From assembly GCA_021495925.1 (NCBI GenBank), contig JAKEKT010000003.1, positions 248,001-312,000 on the forward strand: a stretch of DNA of 64,000 nt, given 5' to 3'. The notes below the pieces were generated by a model. That model saw only the letters and a list, made by a program, of their open reading frames with translations, ran no database searches and had not been told where the DNA came from. The position numbers and the translations under genes are program-made. Shown here piece by piece: positions 12,501-23,353 of this stretch. Position 1 is the stretch's first letter. Each line of letters starts with the position of its first letter. This DNA is from Diplodia intermedia. Its lineage: Eukaryota; Ascomycota; Dothideomycetes; Botryosphaeriales; Botryosphaeriaceae.

Positions 12501-14480
12501 AAATACCTAAGTTCTTTCACCCAATACCAAAGGGATACAACCTGATCACACAAGCTTTCATCAAAAATAGTGGGAATAGCAGCCCACGTGCTCCCTCGGC
12601 CTGACACGTGCACACATTGAGATAGCAGAAGCCACAGCTTATGGACTGAAGTGGTGGGAGCAGCCACAAGGTGGTCAACACGTTCTCAGCCGGGCCCCTT
12701 TGCATCATGCTTGCGAGGGCCGTGCTTTCTTGTCGATGAGACAAGGGAGGAGGTGCCGATCTTGCAAGACACGCAACACTGACCGCATGAACCACATGCT
12801 GATGCTATATTCGGCTGCGACTCAGCCTTAGTTGCTCGCTCTTCTGTCAGAGTAAGCGCCCAAGCATTAAGCGAGCGCGAGCCGAACGTCGAGATTTTTT
12901 CTTTTAGTCCTTCGCTTCTTTTACAAAGTACTCTGTAACTCCGACGTTCATGTGAGGCTCGCTCCACATTCAGGATGCTCTGACCAGCGAGGGTTCACCG
13001 CACCTTTCACTTTTGGAAACCACAACGCGACCTTTCCACCCTGAAGAAGTGGGCCGTGCGAATACGCTCAAGCATGACGTCTACGTCGGGTAAAAACTGC
13101 GGCGCTGGAAGTAAGACGGGGCATGTTGTAGTTTGTTTGAACCTCGTAGATCGCTCTAGGCTCTGTCAAGTGCTACGGAGTATGAGAGACAAGCCACGCT
13201 AAACCCTTTATAGATCGCCCAGCTAAGCGGACTATCTGGCTGTGCGGAGAGGAGTATCACGGCATTCGTAAATTAGACTCGGGTCTCACATGTCCGCGCT
13301 AACGAATGGGCCAATATCTGGAACTTGCAATTTCACCTTCGACGCGGAGCATCCGATTGCTTGTCCACCATCCCGCCTCTACCGGCCCGGTCGAAGCGCC
13401 GAGCAAACCCGCCTTACAGACGACTCACGTATGCGTACGGTTACACACCATGAAAACCTAGAGGAGCTGAAGCTCTGGCTCGGACATGGCTGCCGATGAC
13501 CCGGCACTCGAAATGCGCACTAACTACCTTCCTCATATTTTTCCCTCGTGTGTTCTGAGACGACTACTCCAACCACGTCATCTCGACTGGCATCGACAAC
13601 CCCGTCACATGTAGGTCCATATCAGCCCTACCCGCTTTCCTCGCTAGCCAGCCTTTACGTGTATACCCTGTCCAACAAAATATTTAATGAAGGGGGGGCG
13701 AAGAGATGCATGCACGCTGTCCAGTAGCTTTTGGCGCCTGATCGGTTGGGGATCGGGGTCCTTAGGTGAGGAAGGGAAAAAGGGAAAATATGCCCAACCA
13801 TTTTTCCCTTTCCTATCGGGATTTCCTAAGAACTGATTGGAGGAACTCGCGTTGATGCTCAAGAATGCTTGGCCGGGCTCCGGTAAGGCACAGGATGTGC
13901 GGGTAGTCGGAGGGCTAGAACCCTTGGCGCCATGGGGTGGCAAAGATCGCGGACGTCAGAATACGACCCTGTACGACGTATGGATATGCGCAATCAATCA
14001 GAGTGGCTAGGGTGTTAGATAGCCGAGATGACTTCATACAGCTTGACACATTGGAAGCAGCGGTCGTCTAACCCAGTGGTCTAATTCATCTATTGTGGGG
14101 TTTTTTGTTTTCCTTCGTTCTGAAGAGAAAAGCAAACCAAATAAAAACCGACCATGCACGCAGCAATACCGCTGATAATCCAAACGGAAAAGGAAAAAAG
14201 AGTATGCCTTTTCGTACCGTTGTTAAGCCGTCGTCCAGTCGTTGCCCACTGTAAAACGCCCGCTAATAATCCAGCAAGTCTGCACTCGGCCCCCATCATC
14301 TCCGCCCATCGACACTCATTGGAGCTTGCAAGCGCCAAACGACCCTACAGGCCACTCAGGTGCAGCTACAGAGCAGCAGGGTATTCTCCAGTCTCATCAG
14401 CATCCTCGCACATCCGTCCACCAGGACAAGAGAGTGCTTCTTCAATAAACAGTGCCAGTCCCGACACAGGCTGCACGCGT
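9583..14480. other. Longest gene-free stretch, about 4.9 kb
   Basis: The left end is the GC-rich upstream region of the Opy2-like gene, and the right end is the 3' side of MBF1. In between I find only short unsupported open frames. There is no tRNA box pair, no transposase motif, no long terminal or inverted repeat that I can see by eye, and no splice-consistent coding. A small inverted repeat (ACCCA/TGGGT around 11667-11683) is too short to interpret. Confidence 0.55.
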
Positions 14481-15101
14481 TTATTTCTTCTTGTTGGGGA
14501 ACTTGGGCTCGCCAATCTTGTCGCCCCGCAGAATGACGTTGAGCGTGCGTTCCATGTTGCCGAGCAACTTCTGGTCGGGCGCAGCGGTACCGCGCTCGAA
14601 GTCGGCGATGATGGTGGGCGTAGAGTTGCACTTGGTGGCCAAGTCCTTCTGCGTCATGGTGCCGCCCTTGTCGTTCTTTGCCTCTGCGCGTGCCTTCTTG
14701 ATCGCGTCTCCAACCCTGGTGCCCACGGTCTTGGGCTTCACAATGTCATCCGAGCGATCGACCTTGGTGAGGTGCTGACCCTCGACGGCGGAGCGCTGCA
14801 GGAATTGGGTTAGCATACGTTACACGAAGGCTGTGTGTAGCTGTGTGTGAAGGGGGCGCGCCGGCGAGGGTCCTGAAGTCAAGTCCCGCGGCTGACGCCA
14901 TCGGATGGGAATGCGCAAGGTGGCAAGAGCTGGTATACTCACGGTGTTGGTACTGCCGTACTTCTTCTCAGTAGCGACGACGCCGCCGCTCCTCTGGGCG
15001 GCGTTAAGTGCGCTCTTGCCGCGAACGACGGTCTCGCGAGGGGCAGCGGGGCCGCCGCGGACACGGCTGCCGATCTTGGTGACGCTCTCCCAGTCAGACA
15101 T
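14481..15101 (-). CDS. MBF1: Multiprotein bridging factor 1 (MBF1)
   Basis: Two exons, 15101-14943 and 14795-14481, give 157 residues. The 147-nt intron has donor GTGAGT, branch GCTAAC and acceptor CTGCAG, and joins KKYGSTNT to RSAVEGQHL. The N-terminal MBF1 domain begins MSDWESVTKIG and includes the AALNA-type helix region. The C-terminal half is the Cro/C1-type helix-turn-helix (MTQKDLATKCNSTPTIIADF, then FERGTAAPDQKLLGNMER). Length matches yeast Mbf1 (151 residues). The family bridges TBP and bZIP activators such as Gcn4 and also limits frameshifting on colliding ribosomes. A TATA-like CATAAAAG lies at about 15233-15240, 135 bases upstream of the start on the minus strand. Identification is secure. 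Confidence 0.95.
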
Positions 15102-15752
15102 GATTGAGATGTTGATAGATGGGTGGTTGGTGTGTAAGTTGTAAAGGTGGTGACGGAAGCCTGGGTGGTTGTTGGGTGGCCGGTCAGAGGTTGTGCAGTT
15201 GATGAAAGGTGGAGTTAAGCAGGAAAAAGCGGCTTTTATGAGGCTGTGAAGTGAACGAACGCCGGCGAGGGCGGCGGGCGCGCTTGACGTCTTGTGGGGG
15301 AGTCATCGCCGTCGCCGCCCGACTTAGTCAGCTCGCTAACCGCTTGCAGCCGTGTTTCCATGGGTTTCCAGCCCTCGGCCTGCGCTCCGTGGCCACCACT
15401 TTTCGCCGGTGTCTCAGAGAGGAAGTCGCGCCATCACCGCCACCACCCACGGATCACTGTGAGCCATCACTAAAGAGCTTGCATGTGTTCGCAGCCCCTG
15501 CCTGGACGAGCAGAACTTTCTAACAAGGTATTTCATGACTTGGATATCCTAAACGCTATTCTGAAGCTCGCTAATACTCACTCAATCGTCAAGTGCTTCG
15601 TTGACCCGTAATCGTGTCTATCGACTCTTCTTTTTTGTAGGTTTTCCCCCTGGTGCTGTCTACTCAACAGCAAAGCGGAGATGTGATGGGCGCCCTCAGA
15701 ATGCAGAGATCGAGAGAAAAATGGCGCACCATGTATCAACCCAGTTGATTTA
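15102..15752. other. MBF1 upstream region and trehalase 3' region
   Basis: This contains the presumed MBF1 promoter and 5' leader and the 3' untranslated part of the trehalase gene. I see no other gene. Confidence 0.5.
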
Positions 15753-18188
15753 CTAGTAACCAAGAGCCTCGGTGGCCTTGGTGAACAGGTCCCACGGTGT
15801 CATCGCACCCAACGCGCGCCTCATGTGGGCATTCAGCATTTGCAAGCCATACACATAGCTGGCGTTGACCCAACCGAACCTGAGCGCAAGTTAGCGGATT
15901 GCCAGTAGAAAATCATGTGTCCGAGCACTCACCCCTCACGAGGAACACCCTTGAAATCGCTGCCCTGGTTGCCGTACTCTGCCTCAACCTTGTGCGGGTC
16001 AATGGGTCTGGTGACATCGTACTTCTCCACCACTACGCCGTTGAAGTCGACGAAGGCCTTGGTGACCATGTAGCACCACTTGTACGCAAGGCGCTGAGCC
16101 TCATTCTCGTAGCCGAAACGTTGGAGGCCAACCCATGCAAGCATCTGCTGTGGAGCCCATCCGAATGGGTAATCCCACTGACGATTGGGGCGCTCGAGGC
16201 CGACTTCACCACGAGACTTCTCAGTACCTGAGCAAAGTCCTCCGAATTCTTCCAGCTTCGGGAGAGCCTTGGTCACCAGTGCAGCTGCCTGGCGAGGGGT
16301 GGCCACACCAGCCCACATGGGCCAGAACGTGGTCGCGCTCTCGTAACCGGTCTGCTTCTTTTCAACCGTGTTGTAGTCGAAGAACATTCCTTCTTCTTCA
16401 TTCCACATTAGCTTCTCCATAGCAGCCTTCCTCTTCTTTGCACGGCGGTCCCAGACAGCTGAACTTTCGACGTGACCAGGTTCCTGTCCCGCGACGCAGA
16501 ATTCAGCTGGGATAGCAAGACGATCGCCAAAGTGAGCGCGGATCGTGCGAGCGATATCCGTCTCGTACTTGTAGAGTAGCGAGTTCAAGTCGACGGTTGC
16601 GAGGTCACCCGCAACGCGTTCTAGACGGTAGGAGGTGTCGTGGCCAGATTCGCGGACTGCACGATCATGCATGAAATATACGTCGAGCTCGGGCTCCACG
16701 ACCTTGCGATGATTGTAGGCCTGAACGAATTCCTCGAACGTCATGTTATGCTTCTCCGCATATGGCTCCAGGATGTGAACGAAGTGGGTGGCTTCAGTCT
16801 CAGGAGGCACGCCAACACCAGCGGGGCGGTATCTTGACAACCCGGTTTCCGGGTCGTACCGCGGAGCTGCTGTCCACACACTGTAATACTCCTTGATGGC
16901 GGCCATTATGGAGGCCTTCAGGAAGTCCTGAGCTCCAGGCTCGTGCTTGATGCGATCATAGACACGGAGACACATATCCGTAAGGAACGGCGGCTGTGAA
17001 CGGCCAAGGTAGTATGTCCGGTTGCCATTGAGGATCTTGCCGTAGTGTTTGATGCAGAAGCAGAAGTTCTCAACCATGGCCTTCACCAAATCGACCCGGT
17101 CATTCACCAGCAAACCAAGGGATTCCATGTAGCTGTCCCAGCCGTAGAGCTCGTTGAATCTGCCACCTGGAACAACGAAAGGCTTGCCGCGGAAATCCTT
17201 CTCACCCTTATCGTTGATGTACTCCTCCATGTCCAAGGCAAGAAGGCCGGGGGCATCATTGAGATCTCTCACGTAGTCGTCGTTTGCACAGTCTTCAGCC
17301 AGATAGATTACCTCTAGCTTCTCGTCCGGGTGCTCCTTTGCATGCTTGACGTAGTACTCATACTGCTCCGGAGCGCCGCGAGGGACATAAATTCTCGGGT
17401 GTGGATTGTCCGTCCAATCCTTGGGATCACGGGCAATGCGGGAGATGTTGGAGGAGTCAGTTCGGCGGGTGAGATTATTCCAGAAGGTATCCTTGATCAG
17501 ACGTGAGAGGCGGCTGACCGGGTTCTCGTTGAGACGCGCCTCGTCGAGGACAATCGTCTTGCGGCCGTAGTCTTTTGCAAGCGTGAGCTCCTGCAGGAGG
17601 TTGGCGAGCATGTATGTTCCACGGACGTCAAATCGGTTGAGTCCATTGGAAGCGGCGGTGCCGACCGAAAGCACCTAGAGCGCTTTGTCAGCCTGCAATT
17701 TCTCCCAAGCCGATCACCACATCTATCGTTGTACATACCTTCGGGCCCGCATCCTCGATGGTGATTTGATAGTTCTGGTCGGTGTCCTCGCGCTCAAGAA
17801 GGGTCTTCAATGTTTCCTCGACAGGAATAAGGAACTTGCGGGGCTGAGAGGCATGCTCATCTGGAAACCATTGGCGTCAGCACCAGTGCGGAGCTCGGAT
17901 GGGAAATGAGGACACTCACCGTGGCTAGACCTGCGGCCCGGCTGCTTCATGCCAGCCGCGACTGCAGCATTCAAATTGTGCCGTCCAGTCTCGTAAACCT
18001 GGGAAAAGCACGCATCAGCTCCTGCTCGCCAAGGTTAGCACATGCGGGTTCGCACTTACACCCGAGTAGGTGCGAGTCTTGGCCTTCGTCTTGTGAGAGT
18101 CGCCATAGTAGATTTGTGCCGCAGACAGGGGGTCGATGTCGTTGGTAGAGCTGCGATGGTGACGGGGACCGGATTGCTGCGAGCTCAT
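15753..18188 (-). CDS. NTH1: Neutral trehalase (GH37), PKA- and calcium-regulated
   Basis: Five exons: 18188-18060, 17998-17920, 17860-17739, 17674-15933 and 15879-15753, giving 732 residues, close to fungal neutral trehalases (about 750). The enzyme hydrolyses cytosolic trehalose to two glucoses. Both GH37 signatures are present: PGGRFNELYGWDSY (about residues 279-292) and QWDYPFGWAP (about 609-618). The regulatory N-terminus has a PKA-type site RRSS (65-68), phosphorylated in the yeast enzyme to allow 14-3-3 binding, and an EF-like calcium loop DTDQNYQITIED (95-106). The start is the first ATG in frame; the frame stays open upstream but without an ATG. Introns of 53-64 nt have GTRAGT or GTATGT donors. 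The REG|FGW and K|VLSVGTA junctions are unambiguous. Two AGGGG elements lie upstream. Confidence 0.96.
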
Positions 18189-20613
18189 TGCACGCTGGTA
18201 GGGCGAGAGGGCTGATGCGGAGGGAGAATGGAGGGAATGGAGTGCGGCAGGTTTTGCAGCTATTGGCGGCAGGGGCTTGTCGTGGTACAAGCTGGTACGG
18301 AGCTCGAGCAGCGTGCGGAGGATAGGCTCGTGTCGGCGGTCACGCGTGCGAGTCGTGGCTCGGGTTGCACGGAATACAGGGCGGCTTAGGAGATTCCAGG
18401 GCTAAGACTGCAGTGTAGGTCAGGCGGGTTATAAAGAGACGGGCAGGAGACGGGTAAAACTGCAGTGGAGCGAAGTGCGAGATGGCGGGATAGGGCGCGG
18501 CGGGAAGTCTTGTACCTCCCGGCGGCGCTGCTCTGCACAGCAGGCGCGGTAACGTAATGGAGGGGCAGCTACGGCCGCGTTCCGTCGGCGATCGGGCTTG
18601 CCACAAGGGACGGCCGGGAGAAAGAGCACGCATGCTTTGTTGCGGCGACTCTGTCTCTGCACGCACGCCTCCAATACGCCGCGATGCAGCTGCCCGTTCC
18701 CCGCATGCGCTGGGCCGCCCGTTGCATGCTCCTGGCGACTCCTACCTGCCTGGCCGCGGCGGCCGGCGACAGCAGCAGCAGACACCCATCCCTTCGCTCC
18801 CGCCCAGAGCCAATTCACCAATGAGATCACCGCCAGCGTCATTGTTTTGGAGGGTCCACGATACGTCATACCCCCGTTCTGCCGTGCTCACCATCCTCCG
18901 CCGCTCGCCGCTCCTCGCATCGCACCCGACATGTGCCGCCGGGATGTGATGAAGGTCTGGCGGCTTATCTGCCACCTGCAAGGCTCACGGCACACGCGAC
19001 CCGCCTCCCACGCCTTCGCGCTGCAAACAGCGGTGTGTGTGGCATGTCAGCCTTCCGCTCCAGCTCGCATGTGTGTATGCAGGTGCGACCTCAGGACCAG
19101 GTCCCTTTCACCGGTGGCATGTGCTGAGTGCCTACCGCAGCCTGGTTGAGGTCAATCAAACTTGCAGGCCATCCTGACCAGATCGCAAATCTGAGACTTC
19201 GTACATGCTTGTTTCCCGACATACTCCGCAAAGGCGATAAAGAATAATTTCTCTGCAGCCGGCCATCGGATTTCCATCCGTGGCTAGCCCACCACTCGCT
19301 TCGCCAGCCCACACAAGCCTGGTGATTCGCTCTCTGGAGACGCAAGGATACCACCCCTCTACTTTCCTAGTCGAGTTCAGCTAGGCATGCGTGGTGTTGC
19401 TCACGCGCCCGTATCGGATCAGGTTTCCAGGAGGGTGTTCGAAAAGCGTCGCCGCACAAAAGGGCAATGGTCTCGGCCTGGATGCCTTCCTTTGATCCGC
19501 TCTAATTCGGATGCAGATGATCACTAGACTCCCTAGTCGCATAATCAAGACAGACCAGACTGTTGTCAATGAGGGACTTATTCCTGATCTTCAAGTAAGA
19601 CTCCTGCGGCTCCTGTGGCTCCCCGCATTGTACGACACGGGCGGGACGTCGTGTGATGTGATGGACAGCCCCACACTTTTTGGTGGTGCACCCTTGTTAA
19701 ACCTCTTCGGCATCTGTTGGAACGATCGCATAATGATTAAACTCGGCTATCTGGCTGTCTCCTATAGATCTGAATTCTTGTTTACTAAATGTTTTCTAGT
19801 ATATTGCCTGTTTGTGTGCGGCTTTATTCTCAACACGGTACGGTACAGAAACCGAGTCGAGGGCATTTCCAACCATGCTCGGCATGTGAAAGCTGTCTAT
19901 AAGGCACGGCCGCTATCACAAGATCATGGTTAGCAAATGGTCGAGCTCTCGCATTGAGTGTGTTGGCCTCTCACACGGAGGAGGAGATGCATACTCTCAA
20001 GCTTGCACTACACGACCCCGACAACACCCGATGAATTTGTTGATCTCGGAAGCAGTTTCAATGTCACACAGATTACGCGTTGTACACCGTGGCTTGTACG
20101 AGCTACTGCCATGGGCATAGATATGAATCTACTCGACATGTCGGTTCCTGAGTAATTGACTGGCCTATCCCTCCGAGCACGCCAACGACTAAATCATGCC
20201 ATGCTTGTCTTTCCACGTCCTGCGGGATTTCACGGAGATATTGGAACCCCTGGACTTTCACCATACTGGTTGGCTTATACATGGCCACAGTTTGCTGCTG
20301 ATGGTTTCATTGAATGCTGCGCAAAACTTGTCAACCATGCTGGAAACTAATCAATCCATCCCGATCGACGTCTCGTAGGGCTGATTGAGGTACAAGTGTC
20401 AAGTAACAGAATCCTGGAGAGCTCAAGTTCTAAAGTTGCGGATAGTAAAGTACGTACACACGTCTAATGATCCGAGTACATCATGGCCGTTGGTAGCCAC
20501 AAACTGACGGACCCCCACAAAATATGCACATGTACGACTAGTCGTGGGAAACACTGGAACCAGAAACAATCTGGCCAGGCCAGATACGAATCAAATCTCT
20601 CCATGGTGTTGGA
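18189..20613. other. Gene-free stretch, about 2.4 kb
   Basis: The first few hundred bases are the trehalase upstream region (GC-rich). From about 19500 to 20600 the sequence is more AT-rich and holds only short open frames. No repeat, tRNA or coding exon can be supported. Confidence 0.55.
18271..18275 (+). promoter_or_regulatory. STRE-like element upstream of trehalase
   Basis: AGGGG lies 83 bases upstream of the trehalase start, with a second copy at 18561-18565. In yeast such elements are Msn2/4 sites in stress genes, including trehalase. Five-base motifs are common by chance, so this is weak. Confidence 0.2.
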
Positions 20614-21768
20614 TTAGAGGTTTGCAACCTTTCCATCTCTCATCAAACCAGGACAGAAGCGCTCCGCCGCAGGCTTCCCGTCGATCGGCAACGCGTTGAG
20701 GAAGCCCCATCTGCTCCTTTCTTTCCACCCTTTCTTCTTCCACTCGGAAATTGTTCCGCTTGGAAACCAATCAACCACGCCTATTAGACCCTCATCATGC
20801 GCTATGCAAACAAATACGTTGGGGTCCGCGTCAAAATCCTTCAGCCGATTGATCGAATGCTGTGCCGACAACGGGTCGATGTACCAGCTTCCCTCCTCTT
20901 GCGTCACCTCGTAGTACGGCTTCGTGCGCGCGTTCTGCTGGTCCGGGTGGCAGGCTGTGAATATCGAGCATGGGCACGGCAAGCGGAAGCGATTCTGGTC
21001 CAGAGGAACACCTTCTGGAATAGTCTCTGGCATGGGTGCGTAGATGGTGGGCCTGTAGGATCCGCCAAAGTGGCAGATGTCGCCTCCCATGAACACAAAG
21101 GTGTCGGGAGTCGTGCGGGCAAGAGCTGAGATGTGACCCACGGCATGACCGGGGACGTTAAGGACGTAGAAGGAACCGTCCCCGAAGAAGTCGTACGCTT
21201 CATAGTCGCCGATCTTGAAGTCTTGCGAAAATGCCACCTCGCGTACAGCACGGCCTTCGAAGTCGGAGTCGAGCATCACGCCTTTCGGGTTCGTTGGGTA
21301 GCCAGGCATGAACTGCTCCTTGAATCCTGGGCCAAAGACGAGCTCTGCGGACTTGGGAAAAAGGGATGGGTCGCCAGTGTGATCGAAGTGCCAGTGCGAG
21401 ATGACGATGGAGTTGATGCGGTTCAGATCCACGCCGCCCTCTGTGAGTATCTCAGTGACACCCTTCGTTATGTCCAATCCAAGGATGAGGTTCTTGACTG
21501 ACGCAACTACCGCCGGGGAGAAGTTCCACCAGTCTTTTCTGCAGCCCAGGTCGAAGAGAACCTCTTTTCCGGAAGGATGGCGGAGATGGAACGAATATGT
21601 TGGCATGTTGATCGCTTCATGGCCCTTCAACACAGGCTTGACGAAGCCATCGGCGGGGCAAACCAAGTTGGTCGAGGTGTTGATGATGCTGACATCCACG
21701 CATGTGGAAGATGCGGGGATGTTGAGGGAGGGGTAACCTTGAGGCCGAATATTACCGTTTTGGGACAT
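20614..21768 (-). CDS. Metallo-beta-lactamase-fold hydrolase
   Basis: A single exon of 384 residues. The zinc-binding signature HxHxDH is complete (H125, H127, D129, H130 in SHWHFDHTG). The second-site histidine appears in VPGHAVGH (H208/H212), the bridging aspartate in FMGGDICHFG (D230) and a C-terminal histidine in CIAHDEG. The architecture resembles the lactonase/glyoxalase-II-like branch often found as paralogues in filamentous fungi. The substrate cannot be read from the sequence; lactone or thioester hydrolysis is a family-level guess. There is no signal peptide, so it is probably cytosolic. A good TATA box (TATAAAT) lies about 100 bases upstream. Neighbours give no pathway hint. Confidence 0.88.
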   Translation of the reverse strand: MSQNGNIRPQGYPSLNIPASSTCVDVSIINTSTNLVCPADGFVKPVLKGHEAINMPTYSFHLRHPSGKEVLFDLGCRKDWWNFSPAVVASVKNLILGLDITKGVTEILTEGGVDLNRINSIVISHWHFDHTGDPSLFPKSAELVFGPGFKEQFMPGYPTNPKGVMLDSDFEGRAVREVAFSQDFKIGDYEAYDFFGDGSFYVLNVPGHAVGHISALARTTPDTFVFMGGDICHFGGSYRPTIYAPMPETIPEGVPLDQNRFRLPCPCSIFTACHPDQQNARTKPYYEVTQEEGSWYIDPLSAQHSINRLKDFDADPNVFVCIAHDEGLIGVVDWFPSGTISEWKKKGWKERSRWGFLNALPIDGKPAAERFCPGLMRDGKVANL

Positions 21769-23353
21769 CTTGCATAGGCTCCTTTTCCTGGGGAAGACTC
21801 AAGAGCGATTCGTGCACTCCTGGGATAACTTCTGTGCATTCCCCTCGGATCCGGGATATTGGCGCCATTTATACTTGGCAGCCCCCAAGAGTCCGGATCT
21901 ACGGTCTCGGATGACACAGCGTGGGGAAGTGCGGGGAAGGGTACGTCAAGTACATCGTGAATGACTTAGGTTAGAGACGCTCCCCGGCTGAACGGCTGCG
22001 CTGATTAACGAAGAGGCCAAGCTGACAAGCGACCTTAGCAAACGGCTCCTCCGGCAAACCTCCTCCTCCAACGATGCTAAGTAGACTTACGCCTGCAACA
22101 ACGAGCATCTAGGTAGAATGCATGTGTTGTACGTCAGCTCCGTGGGCACAATTGCGATGTGTGTACGAGCGCGCTCGACATGTTGAAATGACTCGCGGTT
22201 GGAAAACAATTCAATTGGAACAGCCGCGCATCCTGCATGCACAATTATGAGGTTTGTCAATGTTTGAACAGATGCGGTCCTTATCGCGAGCGAGCATGGC
22301 TTCAGGCCTTTCTCGTGACAGATGATTTTTCGCAGGTTCTCAAATAGTCGAGGCCGATCTCAATGCCTTCACATGAGAAGTCGAGGACCGACTACTCACC
22401 ACACCAACGACAATAAAGGACAATCAAACTGCGTTCATCTTGCTTCGACACCTCTGGGAGAGTAATGTATCGCGCCTGTCTCGGCCCTGATCGATAGGCT
22501 TAACGTGTATTTAGTTCCGCATGGCCGCCGAAAAGACGCCTTCAAGTGGCCACAGATGCCCGGGTCTGCAGCCGAAAAGGCGAAGAAGCCAAAGCTTGGT
22601 TCGCAGAAGCACAGCACCTGCGAGACATGGTGAGTCTTGCGTTCGATGGGTCCGATGGCTGGGATTGCGCTGGGACGGGCGGCTGCGATCAGAGCCTGAA
22701 ACGCCAAAGGCTGCGCTGCGATGTCGGACCTGGCCCGCCGAGCGAAGAGTCTGAACCAGCGGAGAGTCCAGTCGTGCAACAAGTTCGAGGTCGAAGTGGT
22801 GGGCGAGCGGGCCTTTAGTAATGGCAACAAAGGTATAGGCTGGTCGGGCGCGCCGTGGGTGCCAGTGCCGCCGCAAACGCTGCGAGGATCACGGACGCCA
22901 GCGGCGAGTGCAGACGGCGAGGTGGAGGCTGCGCGTCGCCGGGAAGGGCAGTGCAGAGCAGGGCAGGGCACGCAGGCGACTGGCTGAGCCCTCGTGCAGT
23001 CTGAGCGGGCAACGCGTGGGGAGCAGCGGGTGGTGTTGCAAACGGGAAAGCGGGAGTGGTGCGGAAGCTCGACCCAATCATCCCCGCGCTGGGATTTTTT
23101 CAACAATGACCACCATGATATGCGCCTCCTCTGCCAGACACCCATCCGCCCTCTGCGCCTCTTCCGATAGTTCGACTCCCTGAGCGCGCGCCCCAGCGCA
23201 CCCGACCGCACCTCGATCAGCCAGCCCTCTCTCCGCTCAGCTGTCGCCCGCCGGCCTTTCTCCCGAGCCCAGCCTGAGCGACTCTGTTCCTGCCTTACTC
23301 CACACGCGCGCCGTCCTCCTCAGCTCGCTCTCCTCGCCCCCCAGCGCGTCACC
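21769..23353. promoter_or_regulatory. Divergent intergenic region between hydrolase and PRPP synthetase
   Basis: About 1.6 kb between two divergent genes. The right half is GC-rich, with a C/T-rich leader just before the PRPP synthetase ATG (23190-23340). Open frames on the minus strand at 22435-23211 lie in this GC-rich leader and look fortuitous. Confidence 0.5.
21867..21873 (-). promoter_or_regulatory. TATA box of the metallo-beta-lactamase-fold gene
   Basis: TATAAAT on the minus strand sits about 100 bases before the ATG at 21768, a typical spacing for a fungal TATA promoter. Confidence 0.5.

Noticed and set aside
14040..14110. tRNA-like stretch ending in a T run
   Set aside because: No matching A and B boxes and no cloverleaf could be drawn on either strand.
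9583..14480. Possible degenerate transposon
   Set aside because: I could not see terminal repeats, transposase or reverse-transcriptase motifs, or strong TpA enrichment by eye; kept only as a gene-free stretch to test.
18189..18290. N-terminal extension of trehalase beginning MYHDK
   Set aside because: The first codon is TTG, not ATG; the first in-frame ATG is at 18188.
18557..19149. Overlapping frames upstream of the trehalase gene
   Set aside because: They are CpG- and Arg/Pro-rich without domains, in the trehalase promoter region.
22435..23211. 258-codon minus-strand frame upstream of PRPP synthetase
   Set aside because: It lies in a GC-rich leader, has no recognisable domain and no promoter; the amino-acid make-up (Arg, Ser, Cys, Pro) is typical of random GC-rich DNA.
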